Below are positions 26,911-36,305 of a DNA stretch of 64,000 bases, piece by piece. The notes under the pieces are model-generated. The model did no database searches and had not been told where the DNA came from. It saw only the letters and a program-made list of their open reading frames with translations. Position numbers and translations under genes: made by a program. Source of the DNA: Sphingomonas gellani (GTDB lineage Bacteria > Pseudomonadota > Alphaproteobacteria > Sphingomonadales > Sphingomonadaceae); the NCBI RefSeq assembly GCF_900110035.1, contig NZ_FOCF01000005.1:287357-351356 (forward strand). Direction: 5' to 3'. Position 1 is the first letter of the stretch. Every line of letters starts with the position of its first letter.

Positions 26911-27754
26911 GGAAGTGCGCCAGCATTCGGGACCAGCCATCAGTGGCCGCAGCCTGATCGTAGCTGGCGCGGTAATCCGCGTGGAAACCATGCGACGCAC
27001 CCGGGTAGACGCGGATATCCGATCCCTTGCGTCCGACCGCCTTCAGAGCGGCACGCATACGTTCGACATCGGACAGCGGGATGCCTTGGTCCTTGCCGGC
27101 GTAAAGGCCGAGCACCGGCGCCTTCAGCTCGCCCGCGCGATCGACGACGTCCTTGAGCTGGCCGTACCAGGCGACGCCGGCCCGAATGTCCGGGTCGACC
27201 ATCGCGGCCCGCCAGACGACTTGGCCGCCCCAGCAGAAGCCGGTGATCCCGATCCGTGCCGGATTGGCAAACGGCCGGCCCTTCAGCCAGACAGAGGCCG
27301 CGCGGACGTCGCCGTCGACCTGATCGGGCGATGCCTGGCTCACGACCGCCATGATCTGTTGCCGATCGGTCAGCGCGGGCAGGTTCACGCCGGAGCGATA
27401 GAAGAACTGCGGTGCGACAGCGACGTAACCCAACCCGGCCAGTCGGCGGCAGATGTCCTTGATATAGTCATGGACGCCAAAGATCTCGTTGACGACGATC
27501 ACGGCAGGATGTCGCCCAGCCTTGTTCGGTCGCGCGACATAGGCTGGCAATGGACCGGGTCCACCCTGTCCCGTCACGCCATTGGGGATCAGCACCTCTT
27601 CGATCAGCAGGCCGTCCGCCGGCGTGGTGATCGGCGACGCCTCCGCCGACACGGCGGCGAGTGCGTAGCCGGCAAAGAACAAGCCCGCAGCCGTCCGACG
27701 GGAGACGTGCAGGTCCTGCGGCAACGTGCCGTCCGGCCGGGTCAGGTCGTGCAT
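26891..27754 (-). CDS. Dienelactone hydrolase family protein, probably exported
   Basis: Carboxymethylenebutenolidase-like hydrolase. The 287-aa product has a Tat-like N-terminus (SRRTAAGLFFAGYALAA, Arg19-Arg20), then the DLH fold: NEIFGVHDYIKD with the Glu90 that activates the nucleophile, GFCWGG with Cys174, Asp222 in AGKD and His255 in GASHGFH, so the Cys-Asp-His triad is complete. The substrate is unknown; no aromatic-degradation genes are nearby. The ribosome-binding site is GGAAGGG. It is in the same direction as the metallophosphoesterase gene 69 bp upstream. Confidence 0.88.
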   Translation of the reverse strand: MHDLTRPDGTLPQDLHVSRRTAAGLFFAGYALAAVSAEASPITTPADGLLIEEVLIPNGVTGQGGPGPLPAYVARPNKAGRHPAVIVVNEIFGVHDYIKDICRRLAGLGYVAVAPQFFYRSGVNLPALTDRQQIMAVVSQASPDQVDGDVRAASVWLKGRPFANPARIGITGFCWGGQVVWRAAMVDPDIRAGVAWYGQLKDVVDRAGELKAPVLGLYAGKDQGIPLSDVERMRAALKAVGRKGSDIRVYPGASHGFHADYRASYDQAAATDGWSRMLAHFRAHGVG

Positions 27755-27823
27755 GCTAAGCCCTTCCGTGTAATCGGTGTCAGGCTAAGTGGGTCGTGGC
27801 GGCGACGCAACCGGCGGGTCGCG

Positions 27824-28606
27824 TCAAAGCTGCCCAGTCGCGAGTGCCTGATTGATCGGCAAGGCGGGCGCATCGCTCAGGGTCCGCGCGATTGCCTCGA
27901 TCCGGCCGCCGGGCTGAACGCGCAACTCGTTGAACGCGGCGGGCGTACTGCGCACCCGCTTGGACAGCGTCCCTGCACCGATCATCCGGATCGTCCGACC
28001 GCTCCGCTCCACCGGCACGTCAAAGGGATCATGGACATGGCCGGACAGGACAGCATGCGCCCCCGCCTCCGCGAGCGCGGTCAGGGCAGAATCGCCGTGT
28101 CGCGTGCGCGCGGTGCCGCGCGTTCCTCCTTCGATCAGGGGATGGTGGGCGGCGACCAGGATCGTGTCGCCGGCCGGCGCCTCCTTTATCAGCTGAAGCG
28201 CGCGACGCAACGAGCTGGGGCTGACGCGCCCCTTCGACCAGTTCCAGCGCCATTGCGCCCGCGCGGTGGTCTTGAGCGGGACGACCGTGATGCCCGGCAG
28301 GTCCAGCGGCTGTTCGATCATCCGCTCCACCGCCGCATAGCGGGTGTAGGGAGAAATAAGCCGGCGGAACGGATCCCAGTAATAGGGAATGTCGTGGTTG
28401 CCGACTTCCAGCGTCACCGGCACGCCAAGTCCGCGCAGCCAATCGCCGCCGCGCTGGAACTCGTCGGATGTCGCGCGCATGGTCAGGTCGCCGGTCATGA
28501 TGACGGCGTCGGGCCGCTCCTTGGCCACCAGCCGCTCGAACCAGGCGAGCGCCTCTAGGTCCTCCGCACCGAAATGGACATCGCTGACGTGAAACAAACG
28601 GGTCAT
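27824..28606 (-). CDS. Metallophosphoesterase (calcineurin-like)
   Basis: Two-metal phosphoesterase. The 260-aa product has all family motifs in order: SDVHFG (Asp9, His11), MTGDLT, VGNHDIPYY, an AAHHP His and GHVHDPF. No signal peptide is seen, so it is probably cytoplasmic. The layout resembles cyclic-nucleotide phosphodiesterases of the CpdA type, but the substrate cannot be assigned from sequence alone. It lies between tamB and the dienelactone hydrolase on the same strand, 42 bp after tamB. Confidence 0.88.
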   Translation of the reverse strand: MTRLFHVSDVHFGAEDLEALAWFERLVAKERPDAVIMTGDLTMRATSDEFQRGGDWLRGLGVPVTLEVGNHDIPYYWDPFRRLISPYTRYAAVERMIEQPLDLPGITVVPLKTTARAQWRWNWSKGRVSPSSLRRALQLIKEAPAGDTILVAAHHPLIEGGTRGTARTRHGDSALTALAEAGAHAVLSGHVHDPFDVPVERSGRTIRMIGAGTLSKRVRSTPAAFNELRVQPGGRIEAIARTLSDAPALPINQALATGQL

Positions 28607-28648
28607 GCCCCGACTAATGCATGATCGTCCGGATTTGTGCCATGCACC

Positions 28649-31600
28649 TCAATAGTCGCGGGATACCCGCACGTTGCCGCTGGTGCGTCCCAGCGTCGAG
28701 ATACTGGACAGCAGCGACAGCCAGCGGGTCACCTGGAACTCCACATTGGTCGCCGAATAGCCCTGACCATCGGTCACGATTTCCGCATAAAGCCGCCGCG
28801 TCACATATTTACCGGCGGCAATGGAGGTGCCCTGCCCCGTCTGCGGATCGGCGGGCAGGATGCGCAGCCGGTCCAGCCCGGCGGCGCGGCGCACCGCGTT
28901 GATCGGGTTCAGGCCGTTGCCCCCGTCCTGCAACGCGGCGACGGCGGCGGCGAGCTGCAACGCCTCCGGCGCGGACAGGTTGGTGATGGACGTGCCGAAC
29001 AGCAGGCGCGACAGCAACTCGTCCTGCGGCAAGGCGGGGGTGCTGGTAAAGCCGACCTCCGGCTTAAAGGCGTTGCCCGTGACCCGGATCGACGCGTTCA
29101 AACCGGTGGAGGTCGCATCCGCCTCGATGTCCAACGCGGGATTGGCGGGTGCCTGCCCGTCGAAGCGGATCACGCCGCGCACCAGTTCGAACTCCCGTCC
29201 CGCGAATTCGTAATCGCCACGGATCAGGGCCGCGCGGCCGCTGATCGCGGGGTTGTCGGGCGCGCCGCCGAGTTGCAGGTCGGCAGACCACTCGCTTGAC
29301 AGGCCAAGGCCGCTGACGCGAAGTCCGCTGCGGGCGCGGGCATGGATCGCCAGCCGCCATGGCGCGGCCGGCGCTTCGTCGTCCGCGTCGGCGCCGGGCG
29401 GCAGGTTGATCTCTCGCACGTTCAGACGCGGCGCGGCACTGGCGGCGGCGGCCTGACCCAGGCGATAGCGGCTGCGGTCCAGCACCACGTCGCCCGCGAT
29501 GGTCCCGCCGGTCCCGTCGGAGCGGAAGGTGAGCGGGCCGGACACGGTGGCGCCGATATCGTCGCGTGCGATCATCACGGCATGATCCGCCTGCAAGCGT
29601 ATGTCGAGACCGATGCCGTGTGCACCGGCGAAGTCGAATGCGCCGGTGCCCGAGACGCGGCCACCCTTCCCCGCCGTGGCCGCGAAGCTGTCGATCTGCA
29701 GCCGCGATCCGGCAAAGCGGCCCGCCGCGCGCACATCGGTCAGCACGGTGCCGGTGGTCGCGCTTTCGATCCTCGCACCGCTGGCCTGCACCGCGCCCCG
29801 GATGGTCGGATCGGCCAGCGTTCCCGTCGCATCGGCACCGATGGACACGGGGCCGGACAGGTCGAACAGCTCCACGCCGGTCAGGCGCCACAGCGTGTCG
29901 GCGGGGCCGGCATAGCGCAGCTGCGCGGTCAGCGGCGCCCGAAGGATCCGCTCCGCCAGCCCCCCGCTGCCCAGCGGCGACAGCAGCGCCTGCACCCGGC
30001 CGATCGGTCGGCCGCCGGAGCCCGCCACCGCGCGCACGCCCAGCCGGTCTGCGCTCAGCACGCCCGCCAGCGCCAGGTCGATCGGACGCGATGACAGGAC
30101 GAGTCCCGACCGGGTCAGCCCGCTGACGGTCAGGTCGACCCGGCCGGTCGGCTGCGCTCCCGCATCCGCCTGCATCCGCACGCGTCCCGACGCGGTGCCG
30201 CCCAGGCCCAGACCCGGATAACCGATGTCGAGCAGGGCCAGCGGCATGCGGCTAAGCGTGGCATCCAGCGCCGTGCCTGACGTGCCCAGGCTGCCCGAAA
30301 GCACCGCCTCGCCCGTGCCGAAAGTCAGGCGCGTGGGGGAGAGGCGCCACACGTCGCCCGATCGGGTGATCCGCGCCGGCTCGGCAAGCCGCAGCGGACG
30401 CTTGTCCAGATTGCCCTGAGCGACCGCCGAATAACTGTCCTGCCCCACTTGGATGACGGTTTGCAGGTCGAAGGCGCGACCGCGCGAGCTGGCGGCCGAA
30501 GCACGCACCTCTCCCACCCCGTCCACCAGCTTCGCGGACCCGGCAAAGCGCGCCAGACTCAATGCGCCGCGACGCAGGCCCACACCGCTCGCCGTCGCGC
30601 TGAGGTCGGTGCCCGCCGGATCGAGGCGGACGATCAGGTCCAGCCGGCCCTGGCGCAGGGTCACGCCGTTGCCCAGGCGCGCCCCGCGCGCGTCCAGATG
30701 CGCCTCCACCCGCTGCACCTCGCCGTCCGGCCGGAACATCACGGTGCCATCCAGCCCACCACCCGTCACCGCCAGTTTTCCATCGAAGCCGCCGGGCACG
30801 ATGTCGATCCGGCCCGACGCGTGGCTGCCGGCAACGGAAAGGTCATCCACGACGATCTGCCCGTCGCCTGCATTGGGCAGCAGGATGCTGCCGCGCGCGG
30901 TGAACTGGCCGAGGCGCGACGTGCCCGCCGCCTGGAAGTCGAAGCCCTGCGGCGTCGGTGCGAGGTGCGCGCGCACGTCGGACAGGCCCAGCGCCTGGTT
31001 CGGCCGGGCGAAGCGAAGGTCCAGCGTCGGGTGATCGATCTGGCCATCCAACACCAGCGACAGGGGGCCATAGCTCGCCTGTTGCCCCGTGCCCTCGAAG
31101 TGGAAGGTGCCGTCGCGCCGTCGGAAGCCCGAACCTTGGAGTCGGATCGACGGTGCGACCAGGCGCAGGTCGGTGAACCGGATCACGCCGTCGGGGCCCC
31201 GCTCCAGCCCCGTGACGATCCGGGGCAATCCGCCCGCCAGGCTGCGGAAGAACGCGTTGTCCAGGCGCAGCACCTGCGCGCTGCCCTGCCCCACCACACG
31301 CGTTCCATGCCCGCCGGGGCCGGGCACGACGCGCAGCTGCGATTGCACGTCCACCACACCCAGTCCGGGGATCAGGTATCGACCCAAAGCGCCGTTGACG
31401 CCGACCTGATACTGCCCGCTGCGCAAATTCAGCAGGAGGGATATGCGCCCGGTCAACTTGTCGGATCGCACCAGTAACCCGTCGCCGGTCAGGATCGTTG
31501 GTGTGACGCGCAGGATGCCGGTGGCGGACAGGTTGCGCAGGATGCCGCCGGCGACGTCGCCGACGCCGGTCACCCGGCTGGCCGTGAAGCGGACCGGTAC

Positions 31601-32800
31601 CGCGACCGGCGCCGAGCCCCAACGCCCCTGCCCCGCGGCATGCGCATTCTCGAACCCTGTGTCGTCAAAGGCGAAGCGATCGGCATCCAGGCGATAGTCG
31701 AAGCTGGCCGTGCCGATCGGCCCATCGAGGATCGCACGCAGCGCGACGTTCCGCCCGCTCATGTTCGGGAACAGCGCCTGCGTCCGCAACAGCCGCGCCC
31801 GGACACGTACGTTGTTGAGCGCGGACCGGCCGAGGTCCAGCGTCCCGGTCGCCTGCGCGGCCAGCGCGGCGGAGCGCATGGCGAGCGCACCGGTCAGCCG
31901 CCGATTGTCCAGCGTGGCGTTGCCCTCCACCAGCATGCGCGGCGCTGTGACGCGCTGGAGCTTGCCGGTCAGGAACGGCGACGCGGTGATCGTGCCGCCG
32001 AGCAGGTATCGGCCCGACTGCGCGCGGAGCATCAGGTCGAGCACGGGGCGTTGGCCGATCCGGCCCGCTGCCCGGCCGCGCCAGTCGGACCAGCGCCCGT
32101 TGCCGTCGATCCGCAAGGCGACCGGAGCACGACCGCCTGCGGCACGCGAAAGGATGCCGCCGGCTCCACCGGATGCGGCGAAATCGACGTCGAAGCGATC
32201 GCGATCGGGCGCAGCATCCAGTCGCAGATGCAGGCGATCGCTGCCCGCCACCGCCATGTCCAGCGCGACTAGCGCCCGGCCATGTCGGATATCGGCTTGT
32301 CCCTCCAGCCGGCCGGTGCGCGTGTGACCCAAGACGCCGCGGGCCAGGTCCAGCCGTCCGACGGACAGATGTCCGATCCGGATGTCGAAGTCGGGCAGGA
32401 TCGGGCCCTGCCGCCCGGTCTTCACCGTGCGCGGCGTCCGGAGCAGAACCGCACGCGGAATGACCAGACTGCGCACGTCGAGCCGATTGGACAGCCAGGC
32501 GGCGGGGCGCCAGTCCAAGTCCACCCGTGACGCGATAAAGACCAATCCTTGCCGATCATGGACCCGCAGGTCGGACAATTGCGTGTTCGAGAACAGCGAT
32601 CCGTCGATCCGCCCGACGGTAAAGCGCAAGCCGTTCGCCAGGCGGACCGAGCCGATCCGTTCCGCGACGAAGCGGTGCCCCGGTGCCGTGTCCAGCAGCA
32701 GCAATGCACCGGCAAGGATGGCGATCAGGCCCGCCAACGCGCCCAGCACCCAGCGCCACGGGCGTGGCGCCGGAGGGGCCTCAGGCGGGCCTTGCGTCAA
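28649..32800 (-). CDS. tamB: Translocation and assembly module TamB (DUF490, AsmA-like bridge)
   Basis: Inner-membrane-anchored periplasmic bridge that works with TamA, and probably moves phospholipid or assists autotransporter insertion. The 1383-aa product has an N-terminal membrane helix (WVLGALAGLIAILAGALLLL, near residues 17-36), a very long beta-rich groove of repeats and the C-terminal DUF490 region (ISGRAALIRGDYEFAGREFEL, PQDELLSRLLFGTS). The likely start is TTG 32800, sharing bases with the tamA stop (TTGA), so translation is coupled; no ATG precedes the membrane helix. The C-terminal end VRVSRDY is aromatic-ended, as usual for TamB. Confidence 0.93.
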   Translation of the reverse strand: MTQGPPEAPPAPRPWRWVLGALAGLIAILAGALLLLDTAPGHRFVAERIGSVRLANGLRFTVGRIDGSLFSNTQLSDLRVHDRQGLVFIASRVDLDWRPAAWLSNRLDVRSLVIPRAVLLRTPRTVKTGRQGPILPDFDIRIGHLSVGRLDLARGVLGHTRTGRLEGQADIRHGRALVALDMAVAGSDRLHLRLDAAPDRDRFDVDFAASGGAGGILSRAAGGRAPVALRIDGNGRWSDWRGRAAGRIGQRPVLDLMLRAQSGRYLLGGTITASPFLTGKLQRVTAPRMLVEGNATLDNRRLTGALAMRSAALAAQATGTLDLGRSALNNVRVRARLLRTQALFPNMSGRNVALRAILDGPIGTASFDYRLDADRFAFDDTGFENAHAAGQGRWGSAPVAVPVRFTASRVTGVGDVAGGILRNLSATGILRVTPTILTGDGLLVRSDKLTGRISLLLNLRSGQYQVGVNGALGRYLIPGLGVVDVQSQLRVVPGPGGHGTRVVGQGSAQVLRLDNAFFRSLAGGLPRIVTGLERGPDGVIRFTDLRLVAPSIRLQGSGFRRRDGTFHFEGTGQQASYGPLSLVLDGQIDHPTLDLRFARPNQALGLSDVRAHLAPTPQGFDFQAAGTSRLGQFTARGSILLPNAGDGQIVVDDLSVAGSHASGRIDIVPGGFDGKLAVTGGGLDGTVMFRPDGEVQRVEAHLDARGARLGNGVTLRQGRLDLIVRLDPAGTDLSATASGVGLRRGALSLARFAGSAKLVDGVGEVRASAASSRGRAFDLQTVIQVGQDSYSAVAQGNLDKRPLRLAEPARITRSGDVWRLSPTRLTFGTGEAVLSGSLGTSGTALDATLSRMPLALLDIGYPGLGLGGTASGRVRMQADAGAQPTGRVDLTVSGLTRSGLVLSSRPIDLALAGVLSADRLGVRAVAGSGGRPIGRVQALLSPLGSGGLAERILRAPLTAQLRYAGPADTLWRLTGVELFDLSGPVSIGADATGTLADPTIRGAVQASGARIESATTGTVLTDVRAAGRFAGSRLQIDSFAATAGKGGRVSGTGAFDFAGAHGIGLDIRLQADHAVMIARDDIGATVSGPLTFRSDGTGGTIAGDVVLDRSRYRLGQAAAASAAPRLNVREINLPPGADADDEAPAAPWRLAIHARARSGLRVSGLGLSSEWSADLQLGGAPDNPAISGRAALIRGDYEFAGREFELVRGVIRFDGQAPANPALDIEADATSTGLNASIRVTGNAFKPEVGFTSTPALPQDELLSRLLFGTSITNLSAPEALQLAAAVAALQDGGNGLNPINAVRRAAGLDRLRILPADPQTGQGTSIAAGKYVTRRLYAEIVTDGQGYSATNVEFQVTRWLSLLSSISTLGRTSGNVRVSRDY

Positions 32801-34770
32801 AACGCCTGGCCCAGCGACACGTACACCGCCACCTTGGCATCACCCGGCTGTGGGTTGATGGGGGTGCCGACGTCGAGACGGATCGGTCCGAAATTGCTGT
32901 AATAGCGCACGCCGATGCCGGTGCCGAACCGCAATCCGGACATGTCGGGCAGCGGCGATGTGTAGATGTTGCCTGCATCCAGGAACGGCACGACCCCGAA
33001 ATTCCCGAATGCCTTCACTCGCGCTTCGATAGAGAACTCCGCCAGGCTGCGGCCGCCGATCGGGTCGTTGTCGGGGTCGCGCGGGCCGATCGACTGGTAG
33101 CCATAGCCGCGCACCGACGCACCGCCCCCAGCATAGAAACGGCGGGACGGCGCGATCTGTTCACGCGGCGCGCCCAGGATCGTGCCGAGGCGTGTCCGCG
33201 CCGCCAGCACCACCCCCGACGTCACCGGTCGATAGATGCTGGCATCAAGCTGGGTGCGGGCGTAGCCGAACGCGGACCCTTGCAACGACAATTCGGGGCT
33301 GACCCGCCCGCCCAGACGAAAGCCCCGTGTCGGGTTCAGCAGGTCGTCCGATCCGTCGTAATTGAGGCTGGTCGGCGCCGCCGCGATCAGGAAGGTGCGC
33401 CGCCGCGGCTCTCCCGTCGCGGCAATCACGTCGCGTTCATCGGTAGCCAGCAACTCCGCGCCCAGAGACCATGTCCACGTCTTCTGGAAGAAGATGTTGG
33501 TCTGCCGCTCCAGGCTACCCGACACCGCCAGGGTGCGCGCGTCATAGGCATCGCGCTGGGTGTGGGAGAGTGCGAACTGTCCGGTCAGAACACGGTCGCG
33601 CGCGTGGAAGTTGTTGCGGCGGAACACAACGGCCGACAGCTGTTCCCGCGTGCCGATCACGCTGCGCAGCGTCAGCGCACCCTCTGGCGGAAACAGGTTG
33701 CGGTGGGTCCAGCTCAGCTCCGCGCGCGCCCCTTCGCCCGTGCCATAGCCCAGCTCGCCGGCAACCGTGTGCGGGGGCGCCGGGTCCAGCTTCACGCCGA
33801 TATCAACCGTGCCGGGGTCAGCGCCCTCGACCGGCTTCACCTCCGCGGCGGCGACCAGTCCCGTCTGGATCAGCGCGCGGCGCAGGTCGTCCAGATCGGT
33901 GGAGTCATAGGGTTGCCCCGACCGGAACCGTGCGATCTCCTGCACATGGTGGGGGTCGAAGACGCCGTTACCGGGCAACGCAACGATGCGCCCGAACCGC
34001 CGCGCGGAGCCGGGCGCGACCGACATGTCCAGCGTCGCGGTGCGGGTGGCGTGATCGACCACCAGTTGCGGATCGCCAATGACCGCGAAGGGGAAGCCCT
34101 GTTCGCCGATGCGCTGGCGCAGCTGCGCGTCGCCGGCATTGACCTTGTCCGCATCGACCGGATCGCCCTCCGCCACGCCAAAGCTGCGTTCGAGCGCGGG
34201 TGCCTTGTCACCCGCGGCCGCCACGCCGGCCAGCCGCACGCCCGCGAACCGGTACAGCGTGCCCGGTTCCGCCGACAGGACGACCAGCGGCCGGTCGCCG
34301 CGATCGACCCGCGTCGTCACGCGCGCATCATAATATCCGGCGGCGCGCAGCAGGCTGACCAGCAGGTCCGCATCCTCTCGCGCGCGGCGATCAAGTTGCG
34401 CGGCATTGGCCGGTTCACGATCGTTCGCGTCCAGCGTGGAGCCCGCGGCGAAGCGCTGTCGCAGCAGGGCATCGCCGATCCCGTCGATGCCGTCGATCCG
34501 CCAGCGATAGCGGGTTTCGGCCGCGGCATCGGTCGTGGTGGCGGTGCCCGTCTCGGAGTCGGTCGGCAGCGACGGCCAATCCACCCCGATCCCCGGCAAG
34601 GCCTGGAGAGGCGCGTTGGGATCGAGTTGAGGCTGTACCTGCGCGGCCGTTGCGGGAAGCGACGGCATGGCGGCCACCGGCACGGAGGCATCCTGCGCCG
34701 CCGCCGGTGTCGTGATCAGCAGGAGCATGGCGGCGGCCGGAGGCGCGGACCGCCCGACGCGCGATACCAT
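32797..34770 (-). CDS. tamA: Outer-membrane translocation/assembly protein TamA (Omp85 family)
   Basis: Outer-membrane beta-barrel partner of TamB. The 657-aa product has a signal peptide (MLLLITTPAAAQD), an acidic linker, POTRA domains (about 110-330; DADLLVSLLRAAGYYDARV and GEQGFPFAVIGDPQLVVD) and a C-terminal 16-strand surface-antigen barrel with PSRRFYAGGGASVRGYGYQ and ending in VYVSLGQAF with a terminal Phe. I chose ATG 34770 behind AGGAG, 8 bases away; the frame stays open far upstream, but that part is Arg/Pro-rich and overlaps two other genes. Confidence 0.93.
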   Translation of the reverse strand: MVSRVGRSAPPAAAMLLLITTPAAAQDASVPVAAMPSLPATAAQVQPQLDPNAPLQALPGIGVDWPSLPTDSETGTATTTDAAAETRYRWRIDGIDGIGDALLRQRFAAGSTLDANDREPANAAQLDRRAREDADLLVSLLRAAGYYDARVTTRVDRGDRPLVVLSAEPGTLYRFAGVRLAGVAAAGDKAPALERSFGVAEGDPVDADKVNAGDAQLRQRIGEQGFPFAVIGDPQLVVDHATRTATLDMSVAPGSARRFGRIVALPGNGVFDPHHVQEIARFRSGQPYDSTDLDDLRRALIQTGLVAAAEVKPVEGADPGTVDIGVKLDPAPPHTVAGELGYGTGEGARAELSWTHRNLFPPEGALTLRSVIGTREQLSAVVFRRNNFHARDRVLTGQFALSHTQRDAYDARTLAVSGSLERQTNIFFQKTWTWSLGAELLATDERDVIAATGEPRRRTFLIAAAPTSLNYDGSDDLLNPTRGFRLGGRVSPELSLQGSAFGYARTQLDASIYRPVTSGVVLAARTRLGTILGAPREQIAPSRRFYAGGGASVRGYGYQSIGPRDPDNDPIGGRSLAEFSIEARVKAFGNFGVVPFLDAGNIYTSPLPDMSGLRFGTGIGVRYYSNFGPIRLDVGTPINPQPGDAKVAVYVSLGQAF

Positions 34771-34829
34771 GCAGCGGCTCCTAGGAGCCGGGACGCGGGC
34801 CGACAATATGCCCGCGCGCGTCCTGTCGC

Positions 34830-35036
34830 TTAGTGGATGCTGCCGGTCGGCTCGTCGTCGCCAAGCAGCGCGATCAGCCGCTCGATCTGGCGCCAGCGAC
34901 AGAAATGCAGGTGATTGCCGAGATTGCGGGATCGGTTGGCGCGTGCGGCGGCCTCGAACTCCGCGTCGCCGCCGAAACGATGGATCAGATCGGCCGCATC
35001 GGCGACCGCGGCGGCATCGGAAAGATAGAGCTGCAT
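34830..35036 (-). CDS. Conserved small hypothetical protein
   Basis: The 68-aa product starts MQLYLSDAAAVADAADL and carries the block SRNLGNHLHFCRWRQIERLI with a conserved-looking Cys-Arg-Trp-Arg core, which I recall from short unannotated sphingomonad proteins. Function is unknown. I prefer ATG 35036, after a GGGG-containing site, over an in-frame start 144 bp upstream because the extra residues look non-coding and would overlap the small membrane protein gene region. It lies upstream of tamA on the same strand, 59 bp away. Confidence 0.7.
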   Translation of the reverse strand: MQLYLSDAAAVADAADLIHRFGGDAEFEAAARANRSRNLGNHLHFCRWRQIERLIALLGDDEPTGSIH

Positions 35037-35194
35037 CGCCGCACCCCACGCAGGCGCCGTGCCAGCGAGACCACACGCTACGAAACGGCGGGACACGAGG
35101 GTAAACGGCGTTGGGTGCGCGATGTCGCACCTGTCCCGGCTGTGCCGCATCGGCACGGCTGGTGTACCGGCGTGGGACATGGCAGGGGCGGCGC

Positions 35195-35362
35195 ATGGCC
35201 GACAAACCTTCTTCCGCTGGCGGTGGCGCCTTTATCGCGTTTGGCGCGATCGGTGGCGCGGCCATCGGCTTCGCGCTGGATCAGACCACCATCGGCTTCT
35301 TCGCCGGCATCGCGCTCGGCATCGCGGCATCCCTGCTGATCTGGCGCTCCGGCCGCCGGTAA
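35195..35362 (+). CDS. Small glycine-rich membrane protein
   Basis: The 55-aa product has two predicted membrane helices, AFIAFGAIGGAAIGFAL and IGFFAGIALGIAASLLIW, joined by a DQTT turn, and ends RSGRR. Function is unknown. ATG 35195 follows AGGGG. Divergent from the 68-aa gene; tail-to-tail with the S24 repressor gene 24 bp away. Confidence 0.72.
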   Translation: MADKPSSAGGGAFIAFGAIGGAAIGFALDQTTIGFFAGIALGIAASLLIWRSGRR

Positions 35363-35386
35363 GCGCGGTGGGACACCGCATCGCGA

Positions 35387-36037
35387 TCAGCGCGGGCGGC
35401 GCATCTGCCACACCACCCGGCCGATCACCTCGATCGGCAAGTCGGGGACGGGATCGGCCGCGGGATTGTCGCTGACCGCGACGAGGGCCCCGCCCCGCCC
35501 ACTTACGCGTTTCACCATCACCACGCCATCGACGCGGATGATGTAGACGCCGCCGGCCGCGTCGGGTCGCCGATCCCCGGCGTTCACCACCAACTGGTCG
35601 CCCGCCATGATGCCCGGCTCCATCGAGTCGCCGCGCACGCCGATCACGCTGCCCTGTCCGGGCCTCAGTCCCAGCGAGCGGGCCAGCGCCGCATCCAGCG
35701 TCCCTGCGCCGACCGCCACCTCCTCGTCCACCAGCGACCCCGGCCCCGCCGAAGCGGCGATGTCGAGCACCGGCAGGCGCAGCGCGGCGTCGCGCACGGT
35801 GCCGCCCAGCGCCACCTCGTCCAGGCCGAGATGCTGGGCCAGCAGGCGGCGGTCCCGCGCATCCAGCACGCGCGGCGTGCCGCGACGGACATATTGCTGA
35901 AGATAGGCGGCGTTGCGCCCGAGCATGGTCGACAGCGCGGTCAGGCTTTCCCCGCGACGGGTGGCCGCAGCGACCAGCGCGTCGCGCGGGTCGGCAACGG
36001 TCCCGCGAGTGGCCGAACGGTCGATGTGGATCGGCAT
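35387..36037 (-). CDS. S24/LexA-like self-cleaving repressor with HTH-type N-terminus
   Basis: Probable transcription repressor. The 216-aa product has an N-terminal helical DNA-binding-like region (about 17-75; GESLTALSTMLGRNAAYLQQYV) and a C-terminal S24 peptidase domain with nucleophile Ser138 (GDSMEPGI) and general base Lys176 (VMVKRV). A possible self-cleavage bond Ala97-Gly98 lies in AASAGPGS, so RecA-stimulated inactivation is possible. I use ATG 36037 behind GGGGAA; longer starts would run into the divergent 58-aa gene. No prophage genes surround it. Confidence 0.86.
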   Translation of the reverse strand: MPIHIDRSATRGTVADPRDALVAAATRRGESLTALSTMLGRNAAYLQQYVRRGTPRVLDARDRRLLAQHLGLDEVALGGTVRDAALRLPVLDIAASAGPGSLVDEEVAVGAGTLDAALARSLGLRPGQGSVIGVRGDSMEPGIMAGDQLVVNAGDRRPDAAGGVYIIRVDGVVMVKRVSGRGGALVAVSDNPAADPVPDLPIEVIGRVVWQMRRPR

Positions 36038-36051
36038 CGGATCATTCCCCG

Positions 36052-36100
36052 AGGAAAAATTCCTAGACATGTTGGAAAAGTAGCGGAACGTATCGGGAAC
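36052..36100. promoter_or_regulatory. Candidate operator: AGGAA-AAA-TTCCT palindrome and phased GGAA motifs
   Basis: Within the 91-bp divergent gap there is a perfect inverted repeat AGGAA/TTCCT (36052-36064) and GGAA motifs beginning at 36074, 36085 and 36096, i.e. 11 bp apart on one helix face. The position between the repressor gene and its divergent partner suggests an operator. Confidence 0.45.
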
Positions 36101-36128
36101 AGCAAGACGGGAGTCGGAGTGTTCACCC

Positions 36129-36305
36129 ATGACGTTGATGACGGACATCGATCGCTATCTCAGGCGTACGGGCATGCCGGAGACGAAGTTCGGCCGCTTG
36201 GCCGTAAAGGACCCGAGGTTGGTCAGCGACCTTCGCCGGGGACGTTGCCCGGGATCGCGCGTAACCGAGCGTTTGCGCTTCTTCATGGCAAAGCAGCTGC
36301 CATGA
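36129..36305 (+). CDS. 58-aa HTH-like small protein
   Basis: The product, beginning MTLMTDIDRYLRRTGMPETK and continuing FGRLAVKDPRLVSDLRRGRC, reads as a compact helix-turn-helix: the FGRLAVKDPRLVSDLRRGR segment has the spacing of XRE-type recognition helices. I recall similar short proteins next to S24 repressors in sphingomonads. The stop TGA (36303-36305) overlaps the ATG of the next gene (ATGA). Divergent from the S24 repressor. It may be a co-regulator or antirepressor; no function is established. Confidence 0.72.
   Translation: MTLMTDIDRYLRRTGMPETKFGRLAVKDPRLVSDLRRGRCPGSRVTERLRFFMAKQLP

Noticed and set aside
26624..28558. Long plus-strand frame through the repeat and two hydrolase genes
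   Set aside because: Antisense to the dienelactone hydrolase and metallophosphoesterase genes, both of which have complete catalytic motifs.
34771..35265. 165-codon N-terminal extension of TamA
   Set aside because: Overlaps two small genes, Arg/Pro-rich, and the signal peptide with a good ribosome-binding site begins at 34770.
36038..36148. Longer start for the S24 repressor
   Set aside because: Would run over the start of the divergent 58-aa gene and through the likely operator; ATG 36037 has its own ribosome-binding site.
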